Positions 26,120-38,005 of a DNA stretch of 64,000 nt are shown here, piece after piece. The notes beneath the pieces were generated by a model. That model made no database searches. It saw only the letters and a list, made by a program, of their open reading frames with translations, and was not told where the DNA came from. Within the stretch, counting starts at the first letter, position 1; each line of letters begins with the position of its first letter. The position numbers were made by a program, and so were the translations under genes. Source of the DNA: Rhipicephalus microplus (taxonomy: Eukaryota > Arthropoda > Arachnida > Ixodida > Ixodidae); the NCBI RefSeq assembly GCF_043290135.1, contig NC_134703.1, positions 126,901,005 to 126,965,004 on the forward strand, given 5' to 3'.

Positions 26120-27150
26120 TAGCTAGAAAGGCTGACCAAAATGTCTCCTCCACTTCCGAGCGGAAGGAACTCGAGGTAAGTTAAGACTGACAGGTAAACA
26201 ATATAACCTTTTCGCACTATCTACTTCCCCCTCTCTCCGTCCACTCCTCTTTCTTCTTTGGGCTCTTACGGGGTGCGTCGTCTTCAGCGCAGCGCGAGGC
26301 GTTGCATCGAGATCGGTGTGGCGCGCCAGCTCGGGGTAAGTGCGTAAAGCAGCTGCAGACACGGCCAAGAAGCGTCCTTGCCGGGCGATAGAACCGTCTC
26401 AGTCGACGAGAGAGACAAGCGTGCAAGAAGCTGCCGACATCCCCGTGGGTCCCGCAGGAGATGGGCGCCATCCGAAGGGCGCGCCTTTCCCCTCCGTGCA
26501 CGGCTTGTCAGGTCCTCTTTTGCTCCGCGTTGCGTCGGCATCTCGAGGAGCTGCTCCAGCGGAGCGCTTCATTAGGTGATGTCGGCTGCACAGCTCCGTC
26601 TTCAGAACCCTCGAGGAAGTGTGACTAAGTGAGCGCGCTGAGTGACGTTGCCACGGAAGCAACTCCCTTTTTTTGTCTCTCTGTCTCTCTTCCGCCAGAA
26701 TGTATAGGCCTTCAACCGGAGCGGCAGCGTGTGTCCAAGTTCACTTGTTTGGCGGGGCCCCACGCCATTAGCTTGATGTAAAAGTTTGCCCGGCTTTCGA
26801 AGAGGTGACACAACGGAGGACTCGGGAAAGGGCGGTGGCTTCGTCGCCAGACGTCGTCGTGGGCTCCTTGGAAGAAAATGCCAGTAAAGACGTGTCTCCG
26901 TGGGTATAGTGTACGATATAAGACACGAAAAGAGGAGCGCGAAGAATAGAGTTGAGATGTCGAGGCCGTGGGAAGGCAGGCTTTTTGTTGTATGTGTGAG
27001 GCTGCTTTGATCGCAACCCCCACGGGAAGTGCGTATAGCAGCGCGCGCCACTGTGTGACTAACGACTGCCAAAGCCTGTCCAGTGGTTTCCGAGGTCTCG
27101 TTCACGGAAAGCAAGTGCCTCATCTGTATGCATCAGGGGTATATATTAGC
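26120..27150. other. GC-rich stretch with overlapping frames, unassigned
   Basis: Open frames of 80-173 codons overlap on both strands (for example 26602-27123 on the minus strand). The compositions are arginine/serine-rich, typical of GC-rich noncoding DNA. No domain, signal peptide or splice pattern is convincing. Confidence 0.35.
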
Positions 27151-30100
27151 CATTAATGGGGGAATGAACTTAAATTATTGATCTCGAACCAAACTAGTTA
27201 TTGCTTGTGCATGATGTCATTATGTCGTTCGAGCCACGTTATCGAAATATGTCCGCAAATTTTACATGGATTGTAATCCGCATATTTCAATACTTTCAGT
27301 TATGCCAAAATGAAAAAAAATGTTTCTAAGATCACTGTGGTTATATGGTACCGAAATATATTGATTTATAAACGTTAAGATATGGATTTTTTTTTTTGTG
27401 TGTGTGGAACAACCTTCACTCACTTCTGTATGGAAGTTTTCACTGAGCCTTCGCGCTTCGTGACCCTGCGTTCTGCCGCATGTTTTTGTCTATATACTTG
27501 ATCTCAAACATTAAAGCATTAATTGAGGAATCGCGACTATCAACAACCAATTTAGGTTGTTGTACAGGCTTGTTTTATTTATCTCCAGTTATCCTTAACT
27601 GCGTTGCCTCAATTAAGTTTTTTCGTTACTCAATTAACAGTAGGGGAGGGCGCAAAGTCTGCCCCATACATTAACTTAGTAGGGAAAGGGGGGAGTTGCA
27701 GCGAAAATTCAACCACCCCCCCCCCCTTGAAAGGAATCTTCCAAAAGATTATGAGCAATAACACTAGTGTGTATGCACCTAACTTCAGCTGCACTTTAAA
27801 AAAAAAACATACGCTGTCAAACTTAAAATGAAATCTCGAAATGCGAGAGCAAGGTAACTCAGGACATCCCATTGCAGCGTACTTAATAATAATATCATGG
27901 TTATGACTTATATAACCTTATAATTGAAATAACTTGAAACCTTGCAAACTTAGCGGGGGGAGGGGGGGGGGGCATGAAAGAGCGTGAAAGGCAATAATTT
28001 CGGCTTGACCACTTGAATACTAAATTCTTACGCGAGAGTTGCCTTACGTCGCACGTTCTCACAAGCCGATGAAAAGTCATTGTTTCGTCATCTCTCACAG
28101 TCAGAACTTCCACCTATCCAATCGGTGAAAAAACATTGCATGGCCCAGTGCCGCGAGCAATTATCAAGTGCAATGTTTCATCATAGGTGCTCCTTTGCAT
28201 CACAAGAGCAGCGTATGAGCACATGTATAAGAGCGCGCTTTTTACGTAGATGATTGCAACCTAAAACGGAGTGAAGCAAACCGGCCAATTTAGCTGAAAG
28301 GACGCCGTCCGTGGCTGCTGCCGCGGTCCTGATTGGTGGTCGCTCATCGGTCTGATCCTCTTCAGCTGTCATCGGCGCGGAGGGGTGCCGCCACTGTCGA
28401 CCGGCTTGGCTCACCCCGCCACCGCTCCCGGCCCTTGTACAGAGGAAGGACGAGACGGCGATTCTTCAACGCTCCACCCCGGATCACTTTTCATAATAAG
28501 CGGGGCATAAGAGTTCCCGAACTAGGACATACATAAGAGATGTCCAGATGTAACTATGTCACTGTCACTCGCTTTTTCCATCAATGACATAGCACTTGGA
28601 TAACCAAAACGCTGCGGGAGCCACAACAAAGAGAAACATGCCAGTCTACGGGGATTTTCTGTTGGCGAATACGAAGCTTGTCTGGTCTGTTGACGTCGGC
28701 GAAATGTTCAGAGGAGTCATTTGTGATAGCAAGAGGTGGCCTTGCTCCGACTATTTGAAAACGCAACTTCAAAATGTTAGCGCTTACAAGCTTTTTTGTT
28801 GTGCATGGAAAGTCGGTCTAAAATATCAATCTTTGGCTTACTGAAGAGTACTTTCGAAGAATAAACCCGAGCATCTCATTTCAAGTGCGGCTACACCTAT
28901 TATATGACTTGGTGTTTGCGCTCAAACTATGTTGCGAGACTTTCTTTTCACATCTTTGGTGTTATTGTGCATGAGGAAAAAGTAGAGCCCATATCCGGGC
29001 TACTTGACTTGCATTCATCTTTAAGACTTTTCAGCTTTTCTAGAAAACGTGGACAAAAGCTGATGGAAGACGGGACGCGGCTAGGCTCTCTTCCCTTGTC
29101 TTCTGTCTGTGTTTGCTAGCGCAGTTGATGGGCTTTCACTATATGGGGTAACTTTCTATTTCATATTCATATCGCGCGATGCATTGTCAAATGTATTGAC
29201 AATAAACAGGCCAAATTGATCGTGCGTCAAGATGGTCCTTTCACACGGACTGTTCAGATAACTTGCGTATCTGCGTACAAATTGGAAACACCTAGAGATA
29301 AGGATGGTCTCGTGTGGATCACACATATAGTTTAGCACAAGCCAAAAACCTTTTTTCGAAAACTGCGGCTTCTTACGTTAAATATTTCCGTAAGAGAGTA
29401 TTTCAGCCAATCACGATGTGGGACACAGTAGCGAAATTCAATGACACGTGGGAAATGCCTTAGAAGTGAGAAGTTTAGAGAATTCGGCCCCCTAACTTGA
29501 CAAAAGCAAGAAATTTGTACCGTCCTTACAGTATTGATAGCTCTAGCAAGTTTCAATGTCTTGAAATTAAGGTCTGTATCAAGGTAAAACGCCTTCTAAT
29601 GCGGCACTTTAGCGATACCACATTGCAATACATTTATTTCAATGAAGTATGCGTAAGAGTTCCGTAAGACGCGTGGTAATAAACACACATTTTCAGCTGA
29701 TTTGTATACGGCTATTGTGCAGCAAAGCTCATCTACACAGCTCATAACAGCGTTCAACTTGATTTTCTTTAACAACCTTCGAAAAAATTGACATACGTTT
29801 AGCCTTATTCTACGGTATTGTGTATTCATAGTTCTGATTTCTGATCATCCACAATCATCTTGCGTATGAGAGCATGGCTCAACGATAATAAGCGCAATAG
29901 GTATCGTGCGTGTGCTAGGAACCGGCAACTTCATTGGCACTATGTGAGATGGGCACCAGGCATGTACGCCCATTCTTTGCTCTGTAGTAAAGCCTCAATA
30001 AACTGCGATGGGAATAAAGCGTCAAGAGAACTCACCTCATCACGCCATTTGGCATGCATCAGGAATAAAAAGGACAAACATAAAAAACAATAACAACTAA

Positions 30101-30166
30101 GGAGCCCTTCCTCTATCAAGGAAATCGGCGCAAGCGAAGGATGGAGTTTGCGTACCTGACCTAACT
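27151..30166. other. No gene identified
   Basis: Mostly AT-rich. It contains C11 (about 27716-27726) and a G-rich run (27954-27972). A minus-strand frame at 28181-28414 starts inside a short GC-rich patch (28300-28480), with an ATG at about 28375 in fair context. It has no known domain, and other frames there are equally open. No repeat shared with the rest of the window was noticed. Confidence 0.4.
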
Positions 30167-31101
30167 TTTTTAAAATACAAAGAATTTCTTTGTCTACTGC
30201 CTGCGTTTTGGGTGTCTATCTACCCATCAATCTATCGATCTAGCCACCTGCGTCTCAGTGCTCTTGTGATCCCCCTCTTTTCTTGGGGTGAACCAAAATT
30301 AGTATGAAAGGGTAAGATGGTTTGAGAAATACGATGCGCCAATTGCGACAGGAATTATGCCATGATTCCATCACTTACGTCGTCAAAATATTTCCTTCAG
30401 ACATTGGCACATACCCGCGGGCGTTTGTGTGCCACTGGTATGCGGGTATGGCCGCAGGTGATTGACCGTTCATATGCACACGGAACGGTGACAACTGACA
30501 TTGGTAAGTTAAATGCGAAAGCGTTCGGAAAAACTGACATCGGCAACGTTGACCTGACGAACGTCAGGGTCCCAGAAGGAATTAAACCTAAGTATTCCGC
30601 ACGGAAGTTAAGTATTATACCACAGAGCCACACCAGGTCTCGGCATATTGCGTTAGATAAATGCACTATTCAGGTGCATTGTTGTTGAAACGTCGCTTGC
30701 GGTTGCAATGCTGGCTGTTCAATTGTATAAACATTACATATGTACTCTTACGATACAGCCATCCCTTCGGGTTAACGTCTGTTGTAGTTAAGTGCCATCC
30801 ACTGAAGTTAATTTATGTAGCAGTGTCCAGCGCTGCCATCTTTCCGAGCGCAATCGGTACATATCAGCTTACCGCTTCTTGTGTTGCTATACTCATGTTG
30901 CTGCTGGCATCGTTGCGCAAGTGTAAACAATTGGTTGCATAAAAAATGTGCGACTGTTCAACATATGTTGATGCGTACGACATTTTTACGTATATTCAGT
31001 GCCATTCATTAACCTGTCGCTCAATAAAAAATTACAACATGGTCACCTTCTCTCCGCATGCTTCGCATAACGTTGATTCCCCAGGTACGAATCTGCTGAA
31101 G
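30167..31101 (+). mobile_element. Element D: second, older copy of element A
   Basis: The left part TTTAAAATACAAAGAATTTC aligns with AAATGCGAAGCATTTC of element A. The TCTA array is reduced to a decayed remnant (30211-30245). CTAGCCACCTGCG and AACCAAAATTAGTATG then match 1238-1300. Further colinear matches run through TAAACATTACATATGTACTC (30727-30746 versus 1889-1908) to GCATGCTTCGCATAACGTTG at the right end. The terminal stem-loop is degraded. No coding capacity is visible. Confidence 0.65.
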
Positions 31102-31194
31102 TTCACCGCCAAAGCTGTTATGAGATCATAACAGGGGTCTCGTGCGCCGTAGTCTTCCGCCGTCACCGCCGGTGTCCGTAACCACTATGGAGCG

Positions 31195-31268
31195 AAATAA
31201 GAAGGACACGATGGGATTCCAACCCACGTACCCCGCCTCCCATCCAGTGTTCTACCAATGAGCCAAGG
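31195..31268 (-). mobile_element. tRNA-like sequence, minus strand
   Basis: On the minus strand an A-box-like TTGGCTCATTGGTAGAACAC is followed at tRNA-like distance by a B-box-like GGGTTGGAATCCC. It is glycine-tRNA-like in the A-box region, but the arms do not pair cleanly. It is probably the head of a SINE or a tRNA pseudogene. Confidence 0.4.
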
Positions 31269-31700
31269 CGGTGCTTCGAACTCCGCCGCGAACTGACCCT
31301 ACAGGCAGGGTTGATGTCGGGAAAGGAGTCGCGTTAGTACGAGTAAAAAGCGTTTTAGAACAGCCAACGGACAACCAGGAGTCAAACAATGCAAATTGCG
31401 TAACGAGTATGGGGGCGAATGGTCCAACCTGTATATTTATAAATCTTCAGGCATAATTCCTCATCGTCGTCAGCCACTGCATCAATATGTTAAACAAAAT
31501 TTATTGCAAGTGTGTCGTGGATACCACGCTTCTCCAAAGAATGGCGAAGAATGGCGTAGTGAATGCCTACCTACTACACAAAAGTTATGACGATTTATGG
31601 CTTAATGAGTGCCCTGCAAGTGGGCTTGTAGCAGTTACGCAAAGAGTGTTTAAAAAACGCTCGGAAAGGCCGCTCTTGCAGCTATCGCCGTGACTGTGTA
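31269..31700. repeat. Probable dispersed repeat, unclassified
   Basis: Sequence such as CTTCTCCAAAGAATGGCGAA and AACGCTCGGAAAGGCCGCTC (31528-31680) resembles, from memory, a repeat seen many times in tick genomes. There is no second copy in this window. The frames are short and without motif. Confidence 0.3.
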
Positions 31701-32630
31701 TGCTGTGTGTTGCACACATACCTGGCGATATTTTTTTCTTTCTTCATTTTTTCTTTCTTTCTTTCTCTCTTTCTTTCTTTATCTCTCTATTTCTCTTTTT
31801 TTTTCTTTCACATTGCGCAATGCTCCCTCCGAGCATATTAGTTTCGTTTTATGCTTGGTATAGCGGTCGTCTCCGGAGAGCTGTTTTCGGGCTGAGTCGG
31901 CATGGCGTCTTCGACGTCGTTACCAGTGGTCTTCAGCTATATATAGAATGGCCCAATAAGTGCGATTCAGCATATCGACGTTACGTGTTGTCCGGAAGAC
32001 TGCTTTCACTCCACCGTAACAAAATATTTCGATTAAGCTGCCTTAACACTTTTCGGTGCTTCCCAATCGTTCTTGACATCGTCAGTAGAACGTGTTCACA
32101 TCCTTTAGTTCAATAAGGAGCATGGGCGCGAGCCCTAATGGCCAAGGTGCAGGAGAGATCAAAACCCCAGTGCTGGAACATTTATCTTGTCTGCATTATT
32201 TATTCGGTGGGCGCCACTTGTGGGTGAGGAGGGTCTTTAGGTGATGGCGATAACCAGCATAACAGGTAATTCAATACTATAGCGTCGCTTGAAAATTGAA
32301 CAGATGAAGACATTTAGGTCGTCCGCAGTCATGATTGCCGTTAGTGGCTGTACACGCTGCGCCAGATTTGCTACTTTTCAACCCTGTGGCCTGGCGGCTA
32401 AAATTTTTGATTGTCACCTTGACTATTTCGTCGCTACTTTGAATTAATATAGTGGTGCACTTCCTGGTCCTTTCTGGGTATTACGGAAGATGAAACAGAA
32501 AGCAGGTGTAGAGAATGGCCATTATTTGCAAGCTTTTCTACCGTGTTGGCGTATGCTCGCACATATCCTTGCCCCACTAGCAGGCTAGTGAGCATGGAGG
32601 ATCCGTCACGATGAATATAGTGCATAAATG
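31701..32630. other. No gene identified; CT-rich tract
   Basis: A CTTT/CTCT-rich tract lies at 31735-31812. It makes a spurious hydrophobic frame (31700-32116). The rest is unremarkable. Confidence 0.45.
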
Positions 32631-32859
32631 AGGAGGTTTAAACTCTCAAAACCACGATATGGTCACGAGTGACGTCATGCTAGAGGAGTCCGGAAATTTC
32701 GATCCCCTGTAATCCTTTAACGTGCACCTAAATATAGGTACATGGACCTCGAGCATTTTAACCTTCATCAGAAATGTGACCGCCGCGGCCGGGATCCGAT
32801 CCAACGACCTGCGGGTCAGAATTCAAGCACCACTACCACTATAGACCCCCGCGGCGGGT
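32631..32859 (-). mobile_element. Ruka-like SINE, old copy
   Basis: GAGGTTTAAACTCTCAAAACC, CCGGAAATTTCGATCCC, TTTAACGTGCACCTAAAT and GACCTGCGGGTCAGAATTC follow in the same order as in the SINE at 40133-40372, with many substitutions. The tRNA head at the right end has lost good A and B boxes. It is an ancient insertion. Confidence 0.75.
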
Positions 32860-34411
32860 ATCTAAGCCGAAGGAATGCGTACATATAAGGATATGCATGG
32901 CTATATACACAATAAAAAAAATCGAGTATTTGGGGAGTGTTTCTGCCACACAACAATAATCGTCATCTACTTCGAATGCTTTCCTCTCGTTATCACCACG
33001 GTTCTGGTAGATCGCGAGAGCCACAGAGCACTAGCACCAACATTCTATAAAATGTTGGTGATAGTGCTCTATAATTCTATAGAATTCTATAGAACTATTG
33101 TTCACTATAGCGGGAGCGAATGGTGCGCTTGTTATCAATGTGCCATAGCATTCCCGACAGAAAAGTGGCCAGCGCCGAGTTTTCGAGAAAGGAATTACCA
33201 GCAGGTCATATGAGGATTATTGTTGTGTACCAGAACTACTCCCCGAATAATCAATTGTTTCTTGGAGTGTGTAGGCCACTGCCGACGCCATATTCTCCAT
33301 ACGCAGCGCATGAAAGAGATGGGAGCAGCAAAATGAAGGTGGACTGTTCATCTTCGATCCATTTTCTCTACTCGAATCAGGACTGGAATTATTATAACTT
33401 TGTATCAATCTCAGTCTACGCCCCCCACCCCCCCACCCCCCACCAGAAAAAAACAACAACACGTGTGTCAACGGAAGCATGCAACGAGTGGTGTCCCAGC
33501 TCCACTTATAGCGTGCAACCTGGAGAGAGGCGAAGCGTGTGGTGCTCAGAGAGATATTTCTTCGCTGAGCTACTCGCGAGACCAAGCCTGAAACCACGGC
33601 ATGTACGGAAGAGTGTTCTCGCTCTGCTAATGCAGCATACGCTAGAATTCTTCTTCTTCCCTACGTGCCCGCTTTCAATTCTCTATATACGACATGGTGT
33701 TTCGCCTCCACTAACGTCGTCGCGTATTTTGTTGGGCTAGCTGTCGCCCTCTTTATTTTTAGTGGACGAGCAGTGACATTTACTCACTTTTTGTTGCACG
33801 CACCCATTTTCATGATAAACCGCATATAATTACATGACACACCGTAACGACATGAGAAGCCGAGGCTCTAAAGTTCTTCGCAGCAAAGAAAGACAACCTA
33901 AATGTACATATTGTACTCTAGAGGAGGCTGGCAGCAACCATCACATTAATTAAGTCTTCACAGCGTATTTGTTGTGTGTGAAGAGTCGACGTCGCCTCAT
34001 GTGCTGTTTGATTAGCCGGTGCCAACAGCGAATATCATGAGAGCGAGAGTGAATAGAATGAACTGATATTATTGTTACCGAAATGAAGTAAAGGAAGAGG
34101 AAGGGCACAATCAGCTGAGAGGCGCGCGAGGGTGCCAATCAGCCATTGTGACTCTTGCATGCGGCTTTTCCTCTGTAAAAGCGCTTTGCAAAGAATTCAC
34201 CGACCCCGTAACATATATTGGTGAAGGCGCTGGGTACTAATAACTTTCATGCCAGAAGTTCTTCCATCACACTCATACGATCAAGTACTGTTTATTCTAA
34301 GTTCTGTCCAGTTACACGGATCATTTCTGAAGGTAAATCACATGCTGCTCGAGAACCCAAGAGGCGCTGCTGGTCTCAGTGTCTGCCACTAAGTGTCACA
34401 CCACCGCCAGT
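32860..34411. other. No gene identified
   Basis: It contains the hairpin at 33025-33070 and a C-rich run at 33421-33442. The frame 33120-33740 shows no motif. Confidence 0.4.
33025..33070. ncRNA. Strong hairpin, possible small-RNA precursor or MITE core
   Basis: Positions 33025-33044 (AGAGCACTAGCACCAACATT) pair with 33051-33070 across a six-base loop CTATAA, with one mismatch in 20. AATTCTATAG repeats follow directly (33074-33095). The stem is shorter than a usual animal pre-miRNA, so a transposon-derived hairpin is equally likely. Confidence 0.25.
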
Positions 34412-35255
34412 TCACTTGGAATGCGTTTCGTTCCAACTCACACTGGCCTCCAGGATGTCGTAGGCCTCTGGCGGAGCCTTGGATGCGACTGCTGCCATTG
34501 CAGGTGGTGATTCACCGCCAGCGCCCCGACTCGCACCTGGGTTCTGATTGGTTGGTCTCCCCTGCTGCCTGGCTATCATGACAAGGGTGCCGTTAATGCT
34601 TTGCACCACGAAGGTGCGCCTATTTTTTCACCGGTGTTGCCGGTTTCAATCCAGGCACCGCGGCTTCTGGCCCCAGCGACTTGAGCGAACGACGGAGATG
34701 GTCTACAGCATCGCCAGCAGCTGGCGTGTCGTTTCCGGCAAGCCCAGACAGCGACTTGAGAGAACGACGGAGATGGTCTACAGCGCTGCCAGCAGCTGGC
34801 GTGTCGTTTCCGGCAAGCCCAGACATATTCGTTCGAGACGCAATGTACTGTCGCAACTCTTCCGCGTTCGCTTCAACATGGCATAATTGTGCAAGGAATA
34901 CCCAGTGACGCTGAGGCTCGCTATGATGACAATTCCAAGCACCGCGATGATCACGTACAGGCCGCCGCGGTTGACTCGCACCACTGGAAGATTGACCCTG
35001 ATTTCCAGTTCTGGCTCCATGAAGTGGCCTGCCGATCCCCAAGTACCACACCACGGCTGCGTCCTGAGTGATAGCTTCGGCCATCTGCAGCACGACACTG
35101 GAATCGGGAGTTGGGCGTCGAATTCCAGGCCTGAGAATTCTGGGCGTGACGCCCAGAACAATATTGTCGCGGTACAACGCTAACAAAAGACAGATAGACG
35201 TTGGTACAGTGATTCTCAGCAGCCGAACAGCAAGATCATCTTCTTTCTCGACCAG
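34412..35255 (-). pseudogene. Broken membrane-protein-like coding sequence, unknown family
   Basis: One minus-strand frame is open for 211 codons from 35255 to a stop at 34620. It begins with a hydrophobic stretch (ITVPTSICLLLALY), continues through PRILRPGIRRPTPDSS and MAEAITQDAAVVWYLG, and ends with two 25-residue repeats. In the middle (about 35020-34880) a different frame is better. It starts MEPELEIRVNLPVV and holds a strong transmembrane helix (YVIIAVLGIVIIASLSV). After the stop, the next frame over continues protein-like (INGTLVMIARQQGRPTNQ) to a stop at 34412. The shift coincides with an A6 run at 34622-34627. The pattern suggests one membrane protein broken by about three frameshifts, either decay or read error. 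It has no start codon at the open end and sits beside a SINE fragment. I do not recognise the family. Confidence 0.4.
34676..34825 (-). repeat. 75-bp in-frame tandem duplication
   Basis: Two 75-bp units (34676-34750 and 34751-34825) differ at only about three bases. In the long open frame each encodes 25 residues beginning SGLAGNDTPAAG and ending LRRSLKSL. A duplication that keeps the frame supports a coding origin. Confidence 0.9.
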
Positions 35256-35345
35256 TCAGTGCTCCACTACCTGGTGTCCGCCAAATTCTCTAATCGTCGT
35301 TTTTGTCCACCAGTACACACGCGTAAATATATAACAATTGCCGTA

Positions 35346-35390
35346 GTTGTACGTCCCAAAACCAAGATCGGATGATGAGAGATGGCACTC
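35346..35390 (-). mobile_element. Ruka-like SINE fragment
   Basis: TTGTACGTCCCAAAACCA, then GATGATGAGAGATGGC, match the body of the SINE copies near their tail. It is cut off where the F cluster begins. Confidence 0.5.
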
Positions 35391-35413
35391 CAGAAGAATT
35401 GTCCAAAAAGATT

Positions 35414-37027
35414 GCAGCATATCCACGGAGTGAATGATGGAGAGCGGGGCGAAGAATTCGTCCGTCCATTCGTTCTTGTTTCCGTCCGCCCATGCGTCCG
35501 TCAGTGTGACCGTCCATGCGTCCATCAGCCCGTCCGTGCTTGCGTCTGTTCGTGCGTCCGTCCCTGCGTTCGTCCATGCAGCCACCCCTGCATCCGTTCA
35601 TGCGTCCATCCATGCATCTGTCTATGTGTCCGTTCGTCCATCTATTCAACACTCCAAGTACCACCATCTCGAATCTTTTCATCATATATTCCCCATATAG
35701 AAGCACCGCCATCCAGCGGGCATTCCAAGGACTAAGCGAGATGTGGCACACGCACACTTTCTTACGGCTTGCGCTTCGGGTCCACTTCCCACATTTAACC
35801 ACCTCGAGTTCATGGTATATACTAGTTCACTGTATTCATGGCACTGCGGCCAAATGCTCGCTGAACCTTTCGAAAACCAAGGAGGTTACGCCAGCGAGTA
35901 TGACGTAGCAAACTTTTTCAGTCAGATAGTGCTCAATGTACATGCCAACGGCTGCTAATGGGAAATGAGAGGCGGAGAATTCGGCTTTTACTTTCTTACG
36001 GCTTGCGCTTCGTATCTACTTCCCATTTTTAACCACCTCGAGTTCATTCATGGTATATACAAGTTCATTGTATTCATGGCAGTGCGGCTCAACGCTCGCT
36101 AAACCTTTCTAAAGTTAAGGAGCTAACACCCAGCGATTATAACGTCGCAACCCTTTCTTGTCAGATAGTGCTCAATGTACATGCCAATGGTTGCTAATGG
36201 TGATTGCAGCCTGCGCGTTAATTTAAAGCCGAATGCTCCTGTCTCTCATTCCCCATTAGCAGCCATTTACATGTACATTGAGCACTATTTTTTATTGTTC
36301 AACAACGCACAGAAGGTGTCTCTCACTGGCACCACCTTGGAAGTCAAAATGTTATACTTGTTACATACTACGGAGGATGAACGGGTGGCGCTATAAGGAG
36401 CTTCGCCCCTAAAAATTTGCAGCGTGCGCGTTAACTAAAAGCAGAATTCTCCTGTCTCTCATTCCCCCTTAGCAGCGATTGGCATGTACATTGAGCACTA
36501 TCTTACAAGAAAGGGTTCCTACGTAATGCTCACTGGGCATAACCTCCTTTGTTTTAGAAAGATCTAGCGAGCGTTGGGCCGCAGTGCCATGAATACAGTG
36601 AACTAGTATATATGTGCCATGAACTCGAGGTGGTTAAAGGTGGGAAGTAGACACGAAGCGCAAGCCGTAAGAAAGTGTGCGTGTGCCACCTCTCACTCAG
36701 TCCTTGGAATGTCCGCTGGATGGCGGTGCATATGCGGAATACATGATGAAAAGATGCTAGATGGTGGTACTTGGAGTGTTGAATAGATGGACGAACGGAC
36801 ACACAGACAGATGTATGGACGGACTCACGGATGGCTGAAACGACGAATGGACGCATGGACGAACGCAGGGACGGACGCACAGATGGACGTGCGGACGCAC
36901 GAACAGACGCACGCACGGAACGGCGAATGGACGCACGGATGGTCACACAGACGGACGGAAGCAAGAACAAATGGACGGACGGATGCTTCGCCCCACTCTC
37001 CATCATTCACTACGTGGATATGGTGCC
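35414..37027. mobile_element. F cluster: inverted and tandem copies of a tick repeat
   Basis: The two ends are inverted copies: ATCCACGGAGTGAATGATGG followed by GGGGCGAAG at 35421-35453, and its complement at 36991-37020. Behind them run a GTCC/TCCG-rich degenerate tract, CAACACTCCAAGTACCACCA, CTTTCTTACGGCTTGCGCTT and TAGTGCTCAATGTACATGCC. The left copy spans 35414-35990. A second same-direction partial copy spans 35990-36200. Two opposite-direction copies follow at 36206-36290 (partial) and 36418-37027. Between them 36291-36410 ends in AAGGAGCTTCGCCCCT, the terminal motif also seen in element E. No coding capacity is visible. From memory this repeat is very abundant in Rhipicephalus. Confidence 0.65.
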
Positions 37028-37069
37028 ATTTTTTTTTCTAAACACTAATCGTCATTTGTGTATCAGTGT

Positions 37070-37145
37070 GTTCCCCACGGGACGGCCTAGTGCTCTCCCA
37101 TTGTAGAGTACCAAGTACTCTTAATCGTTCACCAGTTTTTTCTAA
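37070..37145 (+). repeat. Dispersed repeat K, copy 2
   Basis: GGGACGGCCTAGTGCTCTCC and GAGTACCAAGTACTC, then TTTTTTCTAAACACGGAC, match the copies at 11887 and 59385. It starts directly next to the right end of the F cluster. Confidence 0.6.
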
Positions 37146-38005
37146 ACACGGACAGCGCAAAATTTTTGCGTTGAAGTTTTCTAAGCGAGGCCGTCATCTT
37201 GAAACAGTTGTGCCACATTCCTAGCCCGTCACTGCATTCGTACTGCCTTGCCTGCAACCTTTTCCAATGGCTGCGATATCTAAATACGCACAGCGAAAGC
37301 CAAGGAAAGCCACTGCTGACAATTCCGATTTGTACCAATTGTTTTAACGTAGTAGCGTTAAAGAGTTCGTTTCGCAGAAATTTCGTCGTCGTTGGTTGTG
37401 AGCGAAAAAATCATCATTTCTACGTTACAGTAAAATGCGAATACAATATTTAATACGAATTTCCGGTTCTGATTGAGAGTCCAACCCCTGAAAGCAACGC
37501 GTTCTTGGAAACTCGGTTAAAATAAGTTCATTTGCTCGCGAGTGCAATGAAAATAACTTTCATGCTTTTCAAACACTCGTGTCCTGTACACAGGATTCGC
37601 AACAAAACAAGAAATACCGCAATAATATGTCATGGTACAAGCGTACACGTTGCATTCGGGTGTCAGAACATGTGATTATCATTACAACATCGTGGCTTAA
37701 AGCCGTCCACCCATTAGAAAAGTCGCGCACGTCACTGTACGCATATTCTCTTAAACGCACGTAGGGGAATTAACTTAGAAATAGTTTCGTGCGCGTTATG
37801 GCTCGTTGTTTAAAGCATGCTACCCTTTACAAAGAATGCAGCCACTTACGAAAGCATCACTGGCACAAACCACTTTCAAGTTTATCGGTTACATTGTATC
37901 AATCCACAACTTAAGCTTCTCGAGTACAATAAAGAGTATGCGCTATAGGTGTTTGAAGCACGCACTAGGGACAGAATATCGCTATCGGGTTCAACTCTGA
38001 AAGGC
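37146..38005. other. No recognisable feature
   Basis: Mixed DNA without repeat partner or coding signal. Confidence 0.4.

Noticed and set aside
34620..35255. Presenilin-like or neprilysin-like identity for the broken membrane protein
   Set aside because: Hydrophobic segments are present, but none of the catalytic or family signature motifs of these proteins can be found.
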